From an uncultured Litoreibacter sp. (lineage in GTDB: Bacteria; Pseudomonadota; Alphaproteobacteria; Rhodobacterales; Rhodobacteraceae): a DNA stretch of 64,000 nucleotides. Under the pieces are notes generated by a model. It did no database searches. It saw nothing but the letters and a program-made list of their open reading frames with translations, and was not told where the DNA came from. Made by a program: the position numbers and the translations under genes. The stretch spans positions 124,001 to 188,000 of the forward strand of contig CANNGL010000001.1 of the NCBI GenBank assembly GCA_947504205.1, read 5' to 3'. Of the stretch, positions 24,946 to 33,541 are shown piece by piece (within the stretch, counting starts at the first letter, position 1; every line of letters starts with the position of its first letter).

Positions 24946-25707
24946 CTAATCCACGATGTGACCGGCCGAGTTGTTCAGCATGGTGCCAGCCATGAAGCCT
25001 GCTATATCAGAGGCGGCAAAGGCAAAAACTGCCGCTGTATCCTTGGCCTCTGGCAGCTTTTTCAGGGCCGTCTTGTTTTGCTCGATGAACCCTTTCATCT
25101 CGTCAAACCCCATCCCCATATTCGCGCCCATGGTGGCGAATGTATATTGGATGGTCGGCGAGTCCGGCATGGCTTCGGACCGCACGCCAAGAACCCGGAC
25201 GCCAGCAGCACCGTATTCATGGGCAAGCGACCGCATTAACCCTTCGGTCGCCGCATGAGATGCTGTGAGGGCAGGGGACCAGGGGGAGCCGACCTTGGCC
25301 AGGGTTGAGGTGTTCAGGATGATAACGCCGCTGCCTTGTTTGGACATGTGCCGATAGGCGGATTTCGCCGTGATAAATTGCGCGGCCGTGTCGACGGCCA
25401 GTGGCATCAGGAACTGTTCCAGAGACACCTCACTTGCTGGCTTGCCATGATGATAGAGGCCGGGTGCGACACCCGACATATTGACCACGATGTCGACGGA
25501 GCCAGCGTCCTCCGCGATCCCGTCGATGTATTTGTCGACCGCGCTTTCATCTGTCGCATCGACGACGCTCATTGCCGGTTGCCCGGCTTTTGCAGTGGCG
25601 GAGGATCGAAACACCGAAGCCCCTTCCTGCTCAAATCGTGTCGCGATGTGGTGTCCAAGATGGCCGCCAGCGCCAAACACCAGTGCATTTTTTCCTTCGA
25701 GTAACAT
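24946..25707 (-). CDS. SDR-fold protein with altered active site
   Basis: A 253-residue SDR-like protein. The cofactor loop G-A-G-G-H-L-G near residue 12 is a variant of the TGxxxGIG motif, and N-M-S-G replaces N-A-G. At the catalytic position the sequence reads S-H-A-A-T-E-G-L, so Tyr and Lys of Y-x-x-x-K are replaced by His and Glu. It may use another mechanism or act as a binding or regulatory protein. It converges on the HxlR gene and is divergent from another SDR gene across the gap holding operator copy C. Confidence 0.82.
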   Translation of the reverse strand: MLLEGKNALVFGAGGHLGHHIATRFEQEGASVFRSSATAKAGQPAMSVVDATDESAVDKYIDGIAEDAGSVDIVVNMSGVAPGLYHHGKPASEVSLEQFLMPLAVDTAAQFITAKSAYRHMSKQGSGVIILNTSTLAKVGSPWSPALTASHAATEGLMRSLAHEYGAAGVRVLGVRSEAMPDSPTIQYTFATMGANMGMGFDEMKGFIEQNKTALKKLPEAKDTAAVFAFAASDIAGFMAGTMLNNSAGHIVD

Positions 25708-26083
25708 GGATGATTTCTTTCAGTTGATTTCGCCTGAGATCGCTGGAAATACAGATGCCTAAGCGCTCCACCTGCGATCTCAGTCGCAACCTATGAAATC
25801 AGTATGTATTCGCAAGAAGGCAGATTTTTCGTATATAGGTTGCAAAAACGTACCACTAGGCCGAGCCAAGCCTTGCCTCCCCGCTCCCCGGATCGGTCAC
25901 GCCGTGGAGGAAATAGTGACCGACGCGCCAATATTCACGAACGACGACCCCTCGCTTCAGGCTTTCAGCCGACCCGGTTCTTGCGCCTTCGATACGGGTC
26001 GCGCGACACGCGCATAAAACGGGTCGCTCCGCACCTGTCTCGGTCATTAGTCGGATGGCATGCAATCAATGAAAGGCATGACC
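25708..26083. promoter_or_regulatory. Divergent promoter gap with HxlR-type operator, copy C
   Basis: A 376-nt gap between two divergent SDR genes. Operator copy C reads on the plus strand: CAAGAAGGCAGA at 25813-25824 and AGGT-N10-TACC at 25837-25854, again 24 nt apart, with TCGCAA and TATAGG as the promoter boxes. A TTGCGA-N16-TAGGTT pair on the minus strand overlaps it. I see nothing gene-like in the remaining 25860-26080, which would be a long leader of the plus-strand SDR gene. Confidence 0.65.
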
Positions 26084-26839
26084 ATGGAACTCAAAGACAA
26101 AACGATCATCATCACCGGTGCGAGCAGCGGAATAGGTGCGGCAGCAGCACTTCTGTTCGCCTCAGAGGGGGCGAATGTCGTGTTGGGCGCGCGCCGCAAA
26201 ACCCAGCTGGACGTGCTTGTCGGGCAGATCACGCAAAGCAATGGCAAGGCGGTTTGCCTCGCGGGTGACGTCAACGACGAAGCCTATGCCAAAGACCTTG
26301 TCGCGTTGGCGGAACAGCAATTTGGTGGCCTTGACGGCGCATTCAATAATGCAGGTATCGTGGGCGAAATGGGTCCAATTCCAGAAATGGACACAAGCAA
26401 TTGGCAATCGGTCCTTTCCACAAACCTCACAAGCGCCTTCTTCGCGGCCAAAGCCCAGCTTCCAGCACTGGAGAAACGCGGCGGCGGGGCGATGGTGTTT
26501 ACCGGAACTTTTGTCGGTTTCAGCAATGGCGGTATGCCCGGAATGGGAGCCTATGCCGCATCGAAGGCCGGATTGATTGGGTTCGTGCAATCCTTGGCTG
26601 CGGATCATGCGGCGCAAGGCATTCGCATCAATACGATACTGCCTGGTGGCACAAAAACGGATATGGCTGGAGATGATCCCGCGATACACGAACTGGTCGC
26701 TGGATTGCATCCCCTGAAACGCATGGCCGAACCCAGAGAGATTGCTCAGTCAGCGTTGTTTTTGCTGTCGGATCGGGCAAGCTTCATTACAGGCTCACCG
26801 ATGGCAGTAGATGGCGGCATGGCGACGCGCCTGCTTTAA
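26084..26839 (+). CDS. Short-chain dehydrogenase/reductase
   Basis: A 251-residue classical SDR with T-G-A-S-S-G-I-G, A-R-R-K after the second strand (NADP type), N-N-A-G-I, catalytic G-A-Y-A-A-S-K-A-G and M-A-V-D-G-G-M at the end. Start chosen at ATG 26084 because AAAGG lies 7 nt upstream; ATGs at 26060 and 26078 have poorer spacing. A 10-bp stem-loop follows the stop. Probably part of the HxlR regulon through operator copy C. Confidence 0.9.
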   Translation: MELKDKTIIITGASSGIGAAAALLFASEGANVVLGARRKTQLDVLVGQITQSNGKAVCLAGDVNDEAYAKDLVALAEQQFGGLDGAFNNAGIVGEMGPIPEMDTSNWQSVLSTNLTSAFFAAKAQLPALEKRGGGAMVFTGTFVGFSNGGMPGMGAYAASKAGLIGFVQSLAADHAAQGIRINTILPGGTKTDMAGDDPAIHELVAGLHPLKRMAEPREIAQSALFLLSDRASFITGSPMAVDGGMATRLL

Positions 26840-26845
26840 CGACCT

Positions 26846-26872
26846 GCCGTTGGCCATGTCTTGGCCAACGGC
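26846..26872 (+). terminator. Stem-loop after SDR gene
   Basis: A perfect 10-bp stem GCCGTTGGCC/GGCCAACGGC (26846-26855 with 26863-26872) around a 7-nt loop, 6 nt after the stop codon. No T tract. Confidence 0.65.
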
Positions 26873-27002
26873 AACAACGTCTGCCGATATGTGCCAGGGG
26901 ATTATGTCCGAGAGCCTCCACGACCGACGGCCCCCGAACGCTTAACCCTCTGTCGCAACGCAGGCGGCCGTTTCACCCAAAGCCACCATCACCGTTGGCA
27001 CC

Positions 27003-28202
27003 TTAGTCGAGCCCCAGACAACTGGCGTAGTAGCTCACAGTCGCAGGCCAGTCAGAGAAGATGCCAGCGACGCCAACCTCTTGCGCAAGCACATCCACCA
27101 CCTCATACATCGCGCCGTCTGACTTGATGGCTTCCGTGATGGATCGGTAATACCAGCCGCCACCACTTTGCAGAGGGCCGGAACGTTCCAAAGTCCACGT
27201 GATGATATTCAGGCCAGCTTCTCGGGCTTTAATTGCGTATGTGGACGGGACGATTTTGTCCGTGTCCAGGGTCAGCAACACCCACAGAGGCGGGGCAATG
27301 TAATTGACGCCCATAGTCTTGAGCTCATCCATCTGGTGAGCCCAACTGGCGGGGGTATTGGGGTCCCAGCCGTCAATGGAATAACTGTTATCAAGATAGA
27401 CGGCCTGCGCGCCAAATTCTGGCTCGTTCTTGATCCAGTAAAGCACATCATCAAGATTGAACGACTGCGCCCACACGTCCGAGGCCGGAACGCCTGCGGA
27501 TTTGTATTCATCAATCATCTTCTGTGCGTAGTCTTCCTGTGTGAAGCCTTCGTGAGGCATCTCGACCGCCGGGCTTTTCAACTCGGGTGTAAATTTTGCA
27601 CCAAGTGATTTGAACAGAGCAATCGACTCAGCATGGGTCATCAGCTCTCCGCCGTCAGCGGCATAGAGATCCGTGCGCCACCCCGCCGTGCCATCCATGT
27701 AATCCTCGACCGTTGTCGCGCTTGAGTTTGCAGCGTCCATTTTGCCACTGAGTGTCCGAAACTGGGCGAGCGTTATGTCAGAGGTTCTGCATTCCGCACT
27801 CGCTTTCGTCTCCCCATCGGCCGGGCTGAAACCGGCCACGCATGTCGGCGCAAGATCGGTGGCCAAGATATTCGTGGTGGTGTGCAGATCGTTTTGTGCA
27901 TGACGGCAAACCAGTTCTTTGTCAGAGGTGAAGGTCACGTCACATTCAAGAATACCTGCGCCCATTTGGGCGGCGGCAATGTAGCTTTCGACGGTATGTT
28001 CGGGGAACTGCATTGCGGCACCACGGTGCCCAATTGAGAATGCGGTGCGCTTGACCGGATCACCCGCACAGGACAGGAGCTTGTCCTTGAGCGGGCCGGG
28101 GTCCATCTGGTCAATCAGGTATAATGGGCGCGGGCCAGTTGTGACCGGATCGCTGAATGCGGGCGTCACCAACGCGAGCGACAAGAAAATGGGTTTGAGC
28201 AT
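27003..28202 (-). CDS. Glycerophosphodiester phosphodiesterase family protein, exported
   Basis: A 399-residue periplasmic protein. A signal peptide (M-L-K-P-I-F then hydrophobic residues to T-P-A-F-S) precedes a GDPD TIM barrel. Metal and catalytic residues are seen in [18 protein letters not shown] and C-R-H-A-Q-N-D-L. The family cleaves glycerophosphodiesters to glycerol 3-phosphate and an alcohol. The length exceeds the 250-residue core, as in GlpQ-type periplasmic members. It stands alone in its transcription unit. Confidence 0.9.
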   Translation of the reverse strand: MLKPIFLSLALVTPAFSDPVTTGPRPLYLIDQMDPGPLKDKLLSCAGDPVKRTAFSIGHRGAAMQFPEHTVESYIAAAQMGAGILECDVTFTSDKELVCRHAQNDLHTTTNILATDLAPTCVAGFSPADGETKASAECRTSDITLAQFRTLSGKMDAANSSATTVEDYMDGTAGWRTDLYAADGGELMTHAESIALFKSLGAKFTPELKSPAVEMPHEGFTQEDYAQKMIDEYKSAGVPASDVWAQSFNLDDVLYWIKNEPEFGAQAVYLDNSYSIDGWDPNTPASWAHQMDELKTMGVNYIAPPLWVLLTLDTDKIVPSTYAIKAREAGLNIITWTLERSGPLQSGGGWYYRSITEAIKSDGAMYEVVDVLAQEVGVAGIFSDWPATVSYYASCLGLD

Positions 28203-28574
28203 AATGCAGCCTTTCGAGAGGGAATATCACTCAGCATACACCAAATGGGCCATCATGACCGCATCTTGATCTCTTGGCATTCGTGGGCGCATCTTTGCGT
28301 CGGGACGAGGCTCTGTCGCCTCAGCCGGAATGGCCCGAAGTGAACAGGCAAGGGGGCCGTTGATCGTAAACTGTCGCTAGCAGCGCAAAAGTGGATCGCA
28401 GTTTCTGACGGCATCTCATTTGTCGTGCACGACCGGAGGGCAGTTCGCTGTGGAGGCGACTGAGCGGTGCAAAGGAAGATATTCCCCTCCCCGCAACCGC
28501 CCAGATTTTTGGCCTGAACCCGCCAAGGCTCATCCAAGGCGGGAACTTAGCTTTCAGATCAATCGCCGCGTCCC
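28203..28574. other. Intergenic stretch, no gene seen
   Basis: A 372-nt stretch between two minus-strand genes. Short open frames here look random and lack ribosome sites. Near 28517-28542 an imperfect hairpin with 6-bp GC-rich ends (CCCGCC/GGCGGG) lies downstream of the lipoprotein gene and could terminate it. Confidence 0.4.
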
Positions 28575-28757
28575 TCAGAACCCGGCAGCGGTCGTTGCGA
28601 GGGCCTGATTTTCTGCAGCGACCCGTTGCTGAACGGCAGCGCAGGCCTGCAGATTTCCCTCTACGCAGGCGGCGTCGAGTTGTTCGCGTGCCGCAATCTC
28701 GGCAGGCGATTCACATGCGCACAAAGCGAGCACAGCTAAAACTAGATATCTTTTCAT
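28575..28757 (-). CDS. Small lipoprotein, hypothetical
   Basis: A 60-residue protein with a short signal sequence (M-K-R-Y-L-V-L-A-V-L-A) and a lipobox at L-A-L-C or L-C-A-C (Cys13 or Cys15), followed by an acidic and alanine-rich tail. A lipid-anchored small protein is likely. No function recognised. Confidence 0.6.
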   Translation of the reverse strand: MKRYLVLAVLALCACESPAEIAAREQLDAACVEGNLQACAAVQQRVAAENQALATTAAGF

Positions 28758-28901
28758 CGTTTGGTCTTTCTCAGTATCTTTGCAAATTCTCGTGAGGTCG
28801 GGCGAGGGCGCAAAGGGATCGAAACCGTTGCGCGGATCGCCAAGGATTTGGTCTTTGTTTTCTGGAGTGGTGCGGTGCCCTTCTGATCGATCGTTATTCG
28901 A

Positions 28902-30134
28902 TCAGATGTCGCGCAATTCGCCGCTCAGGTCGTCCATCCCATCACGGCGAGACAGCGCTTTGCGATAGTCCGTCGGGGTCTGTCCGGTGACACGCTTGAA
29001 CGCATTGTAAAATGAAGATCGCGCATTGAAGCCCACATCGTATGTGATCTTCAAAACAGTGTCGTCGGTTGCGGAAAGACGTGTCTTGGCCTCGGCGATC
29101 CGGTAGCCGTTGACGAAATCAAAGAAACTTGCGCCGATCGCCTCGTTCAGGGTTTGAGAGATATAGTTGGGTGAGGCCCCGATATGGCGGGCCAAGCCCC
29201 ACAGTGACAAGTTTGGATCTCGATGCAGATGGTCTTTTTCCATAGCGGCGCGCAGTTTGCGCGCGATGCGCGTGGATGCCTCTGTGCTCAGGGCGGACTT
29301 TTCATATTTCTCGCCCGACGGCCCGGAGGGCCGGTCTTCGCTGGTCGCAGAGGGGTGTGCGTTGTCCGGTCCCGGGGCCAATGGCGGGCGCTGCCTGAGC
29401 CCCCAGAGTATTGTCGCGGCTACCAGGAAAAGACCCGCAAGACCTGCAACAACAATAAATGCGCGGGGAATGTCGGGTTGCTCCGGGCCGAAGGCGATCA
29501 GCAGAATAAGTGCGTGCGCCCCCCAGAACAAAGCGCCCAGCCCCCCAATCACGTAAATCCAGCGTAACTCATGCTCTTCGGTGCTGGCATAGACATCGCG
29601 CAGCATGAGCCGGTAACGCATCATGCGGCGCACGATCAGGAACAGATAGACACCCATCTGTGGGTAGACCGCGAGCTGTAGAAAGGCGATGACAGCGATC
29701 AGCGCAGACCACCAGCCGAAGGCCGACAAAATGTCTTCAGGAACTGTCTCTGACCACAGGTTTTGCGGCGACAGGATCATGAGTGCTCCGACAAGCACCG
29801 CTGCAGCAGGCAGGACGAAGTGTCGGTAGAGACGCTCAGGTCCTCGCCCTGTTGGCGAGGTCAATGTGAAGACGTAGATCCAGAACAGCGGTGCGAGGCT
29901 CAATGAACTGGACAACCACAGAACCATGTCAATCGGCTGCATATAGACCTCCTGTGTCGTCTGGGTCATGCGAGCGAAGGCGTCCGGAAGGTTATTCACT
30001 GCGACAGCGGCAAGAAATGCCGCAAAGCTGCGGCTCACGCGCGAATAGCTTCTCTGGGTGAGACAAAAGGCGATGCCAAACACCGCAATAGCGATGGTGG
30101 CTGTACTGATCATTTCGGCAAAAATTTGGTCCAT
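28902..30134 (-). CDS. AraC-family regulator with N-terminal membrane domain
   Basis: A 410-residue protein. The first 245 residues hold about seven hydrophobic helices, and the last 105 residues are an AraC helix-turn-helix domain: L-S-L-W-G-L-A-R-H-I-G-A-S-P-N-Y-I-S then the second helix and G-F-N-A-R-S-S-F-Y-N-A-F-K-R-V-T-G-Q-T-P. The combination is that of membrane-bound AraC regulators that sense a signal at the membrane. The linker (about 246-300) is polar and disordered-looking. Target unknown. Confidence 0.88.
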   Translation of the reverse strand: MDQIFAEMISTATIAIAVFGIAFCLTQRSYSRVSRSFAAFLAAVAVNNLPDAFARMTQTTQEVYMQPIDMVLWLSSSLSLAPLFWIYVFTLTSPTGRGPERLYRHFVLPAAAVLVGALMILSPQNLWSETVPEDILSAFGWWSALIAVIAFLQLAVYPQMGVYLFLIVRRMMRYRLMLRDVYASTEEHELRWIYVIGGLGALFWGAHALILLIAFGPEQPDIPRAFIVVAGLAGLFLVAATILWGLRQRPPLAPGPDNAHPSATSEDRPSGPSGEKYEKSALSTEASTRIARKLRAAMEKDHLHRDPNLSLWGLARHIGASPNYISQTLNEAIGASFFDFVNGYRIAEAKTRLSATDDTVLKITYDVGFNARSSFYNAFKRVTGQTPTDYRKALSRRDGMDDLSGELRDI

Positions 30135-30361
30135 GCCGCAAGCTGCCTCAAACCATGCGGCTAGGCCAGTGGGCCAATGCTTCTAAATGCGCAATATCTG
30201 TCCGCCCCTGTTGAGGGGGACAATTCTGTCTGCATCCGCGCAGTTGAACCCGCGGCATTGGCCTGACGCATCTGCCTCCCGGCAGACAGGTGTCCGCGCT
30301 TCAACACGGGCTGTTGTTAGACTATCAGGGGAGGGAAGACACAGTTGCCCGGAGACATTCA

Positions 30362-30748
30362 GTGATAGATCACATTACGTTCGGTGTCAGCGATTTCTCG
30401 CGGTCCGTGGCATTCTAAGACCGCGCCTTTGCGCCTTTGGGGATACGACGGTTGTTCGACGTACCGCTTGAGGAAACCGAGGGTGTAAAGGTGACAGGCT
30501 ATGGCGATGACCGGCCATGGTTTTGGATTGTCGAAGAAAACCCGACCTCCGGGATGCTCCACATCGCCTTGGGTTCCAAGGATCATGCCGGTGTCGATGC
30601 CTTCCACGCGGCAGCCCTCCGCGCCGGAGGGACCGATAACGGCCCGCCCGGTCCGCGCCCTCACTACCACGCGGATTACTACGCAGCCTTCGTTCTCGAT
30701 CAGGATGGACACAACATCGAAGCAGTGTGCCACACCCCGCAACCCTAA
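30362..30748 (+). pseudogene. VOC/glyoxalase family gene with an in-frame stop
   Basis: Reading from GTG at 30362 gives V-I-D-H-I-T-F-G-V-S-D-F-S-R-S-V-A-F then TAA at 30416, and the same frame continues D-R-A-F-A-P-L-G to the end at 30748. In the family this position is almost always Tyr (F-Y-D), so a single base change from TAT or TAC to TAA explains it. The second half retains H-I-A-L, H-Y-H-A-D-Y-Y-A-A-F-V-L-D-Q-D-G-H-N-I-E and looks intact. A sequencing error or restart at TTG 30437 are alternatives. Confidence 0.8.
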
Positions 30749-30789
30749 AACCTGCCACGCAAAAAATATCCGCCCTCTCGGCGCTCTTC

Positions 30790-31365
30790 TTACGGGCGAT
30801 ACCGCGCCGCTATGTCTTTCAATGACACGATGCTCTCTCGGATCTTCTCAGCAGAACTGTGCGTTCGTGCCATGACCCGCATGCCCACATATTGCGTCAC
30901 CAGCAAGTTTGCCAAAGCGCGTGAGGCAGGGGCAGGCACAACGGTCTCAAGCGCATCTTCAAACGCGATGAGCAGGCGATCGAGTGATTTTGTGGCCCGG
31001 GCTTCGATATCCTCATCATAGGCCGCAGGACCGGCGATGGCCGAACACAGAAGGCAGCCCCGGTGATCACCTGATCGCACGGCCTCCTCAATGGAATCGA
31101 ACAGTTTGAAAATCCGCGTCCAGCCGTCCTGATCCGGGTCGGTCAGAAGTGCGACAGCCTCGCTCACAGCTTCCTCATCATACCTGCCCAGAACTTGTAA
31201 AAACAGCGTCTTCTTGTCGGTGAAGGCCTTATACAAACTGCCCCTTGTCAGATTCATACCGTCAAGCAGGGCGGGCAGCGTCGCGTCGGCGTAGCCGTGT
31301 TCCCAGAACACATCCACCGCCTTTGTAAGCGCATCATCGATATCAAATTCGCGAGGTCTGGCCAT
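30790..31365 (-). CDS. TetR-family transcriptional regulator
   Basis: A 191-residue regulator. The N-terminal HTH covers about residues 5-50: F-D-I-D-D-A-L, F-W-E-H-G-Y, L-P-A-L-L-D-G-M-N-L-T-R-G-S-L-Y-K-A-F. The C-domain is the AcrR/YcdC-like ligand-binding type with G-C-L-L-C-S-A. The ATG at 31365 starts M-A-R-P-R-E-F, the standard start. Divergent from a DM13 protein gene across a gap with a palindromic operator, so it likely controls both. Confidence 0.9.
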   Translation of the reverse strand: MARPREFDIDDALTKAVDVFWEHGYADATLPALLDGMNLTRGSLYKAFTDKKTLFLQVLGRYDEEAVSEAVALLTDPDQDGWTRIFKLFDSIEEAVRSGDHRGCLLCSAIAGPAAYDEDIEARATKSLDRLLIAFEDALETVVPAPASRALANLLVTQYVGMRVMARTHSSAEKIRESIVSLKDIAARYRP

Positions 31366-31397
31366 GCAAAGACAAATAGCAGGCCTTACGTGAATTT

Positions 31398-31460
31398 GGA
31401 ACCGGTTAGTACACAATCACGAAATGGTGTTTGGAACCACTTGGTTCCGAACGCTATAGA
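31398..31460. promoter_or_regulatory. TetR operator and DM13 promoter
   Basis: GGAACC-ACTT-GGTTCC (31433-31448) is a perfect 6-bp-arm palindrome, and a second GGAACCGGTT copy lies at 31398-31407. TTGGAA (31431-31436) and TATAGA (31455-31460) at 18-nt spacing form a promoter for the DM13 gene, so the palindrome sits between its -35 and -10 boxes, a repressor position. Confidence 0.65.
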
Positions 31461-31518
31461 TACCCCATCGAAACACTCAACACGCCCTTCGGGGCATCAA
31501 CCCAAGAGAGAAACCAAA

Positions 31519-31917
31519 ATGAAAAATATCTTCATAAGCACACTCGGCATTGTCGCGGCAGCAATGATCACCCTCGCACCGATTTCCGCATCGGCAGACG
31601 AGACGCGGAGCCAGGGAACATTCATTGGCGCAAGCGAGCACATCACAACCGGCGGGGTGCAAATCGTCAAAACGGCTGACGGCGGCGCAGTCGTCATTCT
31701 CGACTCCGATTTCAGCCTTGATGGCGCGCCTGATCCACGGGTCGGCTTCGGATCAGATGGCACCTATGCCGAAGCCAGTGATCTGGGTGAGTTGCAGAAT
31801 ATCAGTGGTCTGCAAATCTATGTCGTACCACCAAGCATCAATGTGGACGACTTCAACGAAGTCTACATCTGGTGTCTGCAATTCGGCGTCCCGTTGGGCG
31901 TAGCAGCTCTCAGCTAG
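31519..31917 (+). CDS. Exported DM13-domain protein
   Basis: A 132-residue secreted protein. A signal peptide covers about 1-26 (ending I-S-A-S-A-D). The mature part matches the DM13 electron-transfer-like domain: G-T-F-I-G-A, H-I-T-T-G-G, I-L-D-S-D-F-S-L-D-G-A-P-D-P-R-V and the terminal V-Y-I-W-C-L-Q-F-G-V-P-L with its conserved Cys. DM13 is proposed to have a redox role. ATG at 31519 preceded by GAGAG. Likely repressed by the divergent TetR protein. Confidence 0.85.
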   Translation: MKNIFISTLGIVAAAMITLAPISASADETRSQGTFIGASEHITTGGVQIVKTADGGAVVILDSDFSLDGAPDPRVGFGSDGTYAEASDLGELQNISGLQIYVVPPSINVDDFNEVYIWCLQFGVPLGVAALS

Positions 31918-31936
31918 ACAAAGTGCTTGAATGCAC

Positions 31937-31965
31937 GGGCCGCGCCACTTCCATGAGCGCGGCCC
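31937..31965 (+). terminator. Stem-loop after DM13 gene
   Basis: A perfect 9-bp GC stem GGGCCGCGC/GCGCGGCCC (31937-31945 with 31957-31965) and 11-nt loop, 20 nt after the stop codon; no T tract. Confidence 0.65.
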
Positions 31966-32139
31966 GATGTCGTGAACAGAGCGAACCCGAGGCGCTTGAT
32001 CAGAAACGATCTGCGCGACTGCTGCGAAAGTCGGTTCACCAAAATTTGGATTTGCCAACCGGTGCTTCATTCGGGCACGTTACTTTAGGATTTACGCAAA
32101 CCGTTATCGTTTGCTGCCGATTGATAGAGGTAACATGCG

Positions 32140-33423
32140 ATGGCAACCCTGAGCCTGTCCGACCATCTTGATCTGCCATGCGGTGTCCGCGTGAAGAACC
32201 GATTTTCCAAAAGTGCGATGACCGAAGCACTGGCAGATCCCAGCGATGCGCCCACCCAAGCACATCAGATGCTTTACAAACGATGGTCCGACGGTGGGAT
32301 GGCGCTTCAGATAACCGGCAATGTCATGGTTGACCGGCGTTATCTTGAACGTCCCGGAAATGTTGTCGTTGAAGATGAAAGTGTTTTGGATGCCCTTCGG
32401 CAATGGGCTGATGCGGCGAAATCCGGGGGCAGCCATATCTGGATGCAGATCAGTCATCCGGGGCGCCAATGTCCAATTGTGGTCAATATCCGCCCGCTGT
32501 CACCTTCCGCAGAAAAACTTCGCATTCTTGGGCTTTTCGGAAAACCCAAAGCGATGTCGCAGGATGATATCGAAGAGGCCATCGGGCGTTATGCGCGAAC
32601 GGCTGAGATTGCACGCAAGGCGGGGTTTGACGGCGTTCAAATTCATGCGGCCCACGGCTATCTCATTAGCCAGTTCCTATCTCCGATCACGAACCAACGT
32701 ACTGACACTTGGGGCGGTTCTCTGGAGAACCGCGCGCGGTTCTTGCGCCGGGTCTATGAGGCGACAAGAAACGCCGTCGGACCGGATTTTCCCGTCGCTG
32801 TTAAGCTGAACTCGGCTGATTTTCAAAAGGGCGGGTTTACGATCGAGGAAAGCTGTCAGGTCGCACAATGGCTGGAGCAAGACGGCATCGACCTGATCGA
32901 GTTGTCTGGCGGAACATATGAGCAGATGAGCTTCGTGAACGGCACACAAGAAAAGCAACGCGACAGCACGATCCGGCGCGAGGCCTATTTCTTGGAATAT
33001 GCCCGCGAGATGCGCAAAGCGGTCAACGTGCCGATCATGGTTACTGGTGGGTTTCGCAGCGTGTCCGCCATGGAGCGCGCCGTGTCAGAGGATGGTGTCG
33101 ATTTCATTGGGCTCGCGCGCCCCTTATGCGTTCACCCTGATGGGGTCGCTGATATTCTCGAAGGAACGGTGGACCAGATCGGGATAGACGAAGATGGGCT
33201 GGTCATGGGGCGTGGCCGATTTGGCGTGAATGCCCAGAACTGGCTCATAAACCTGATCAACACGGTCTCTCGCGTGGAATATTTTGCGTGGCAAATGACC
33301 CGCATGTCCCGTGGCCTGTCCCCAGAAACCGATGCGCGAAACAATGCGATCGGGTATTTCATATGGTATCTCAGCCGCACCACATTTCTTGGTCTGCGTC
33401 GCAAGTTCAGTCGCAGGCCGTAG
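32140..33423 (+). CDS. NADH:flavin oxidoreductase, old yellow enzyme family
   Basis: A 427-residue TIM-barrel flavoprotein. FMN and substrate residues are seen in V-K-N-R-F-S-K-S-A-M-T-E, M-Q-I-S-H-P-G-R-Q, H-A-A-H-G-Y-L-I-S-Q-F-L-S-P and N-x-R-T-D-x-W-G-G-S, the usual order of the family. The phosphate-binding M-V-T-G-G-F-R and F-I-G-L-A-R-P close the barrel. Members reduce activated C=C bonds. An extension of about 60 residues follows the barrel. Substrate unknown. Confidence 0.93.
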   Translation: MATLSLSDHLDLPCGVRVKNRFSKSAMTEALADPSDAPTQAHQMLYKRWSDGGMALQITGNVMVDRRYLERPGNVVVEDESVLDALRQWADAAKSGGSHIWMQISHPGRQCPIVVNIRPLSPSAEKLRILGLFGKPKAMSQDDIEEAIGRYARTAEIARKAGFDGVQIHAAHGYLISQFLSPITNQRTDTWGGSLENRARFLRRVYEATRNAVGPDFPVAVKLNSADFQKGGFTIEESCQVAQWLEQDGIDLIELSGGTYEQMSFVNGTQEKQRDSTIRREAYFLEYAREMRKAVNVPIMVTGGFRSVSAMERAVSEDGVDFIGLARPLCVHPDGVADILEGTVDQIGIDEDGLVMGRGRFGVNAQNWLINLINTVSRVEYFAWQMTRMSRGLSPETDARNNAIGYFIWYLSRTTFLGLRRKFSRRP

Positions 33424-33541
33424 CATTTCGCGCTATGACAATGCGCAAGGTAAGGCGCAGTCGGGCAGGTGATCGAGTTTTGTAGCGCGGTCGCCTTTCC
33501 TTTGTGTAAAACGTGAGTCTGTATCGCTTTGGGAAACATCA

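Noticed and set aside
28203-28574. Short ORFs on both strands in this gap
   Set aside because: No ribosome site and no recognisable domain; probably random open frames.
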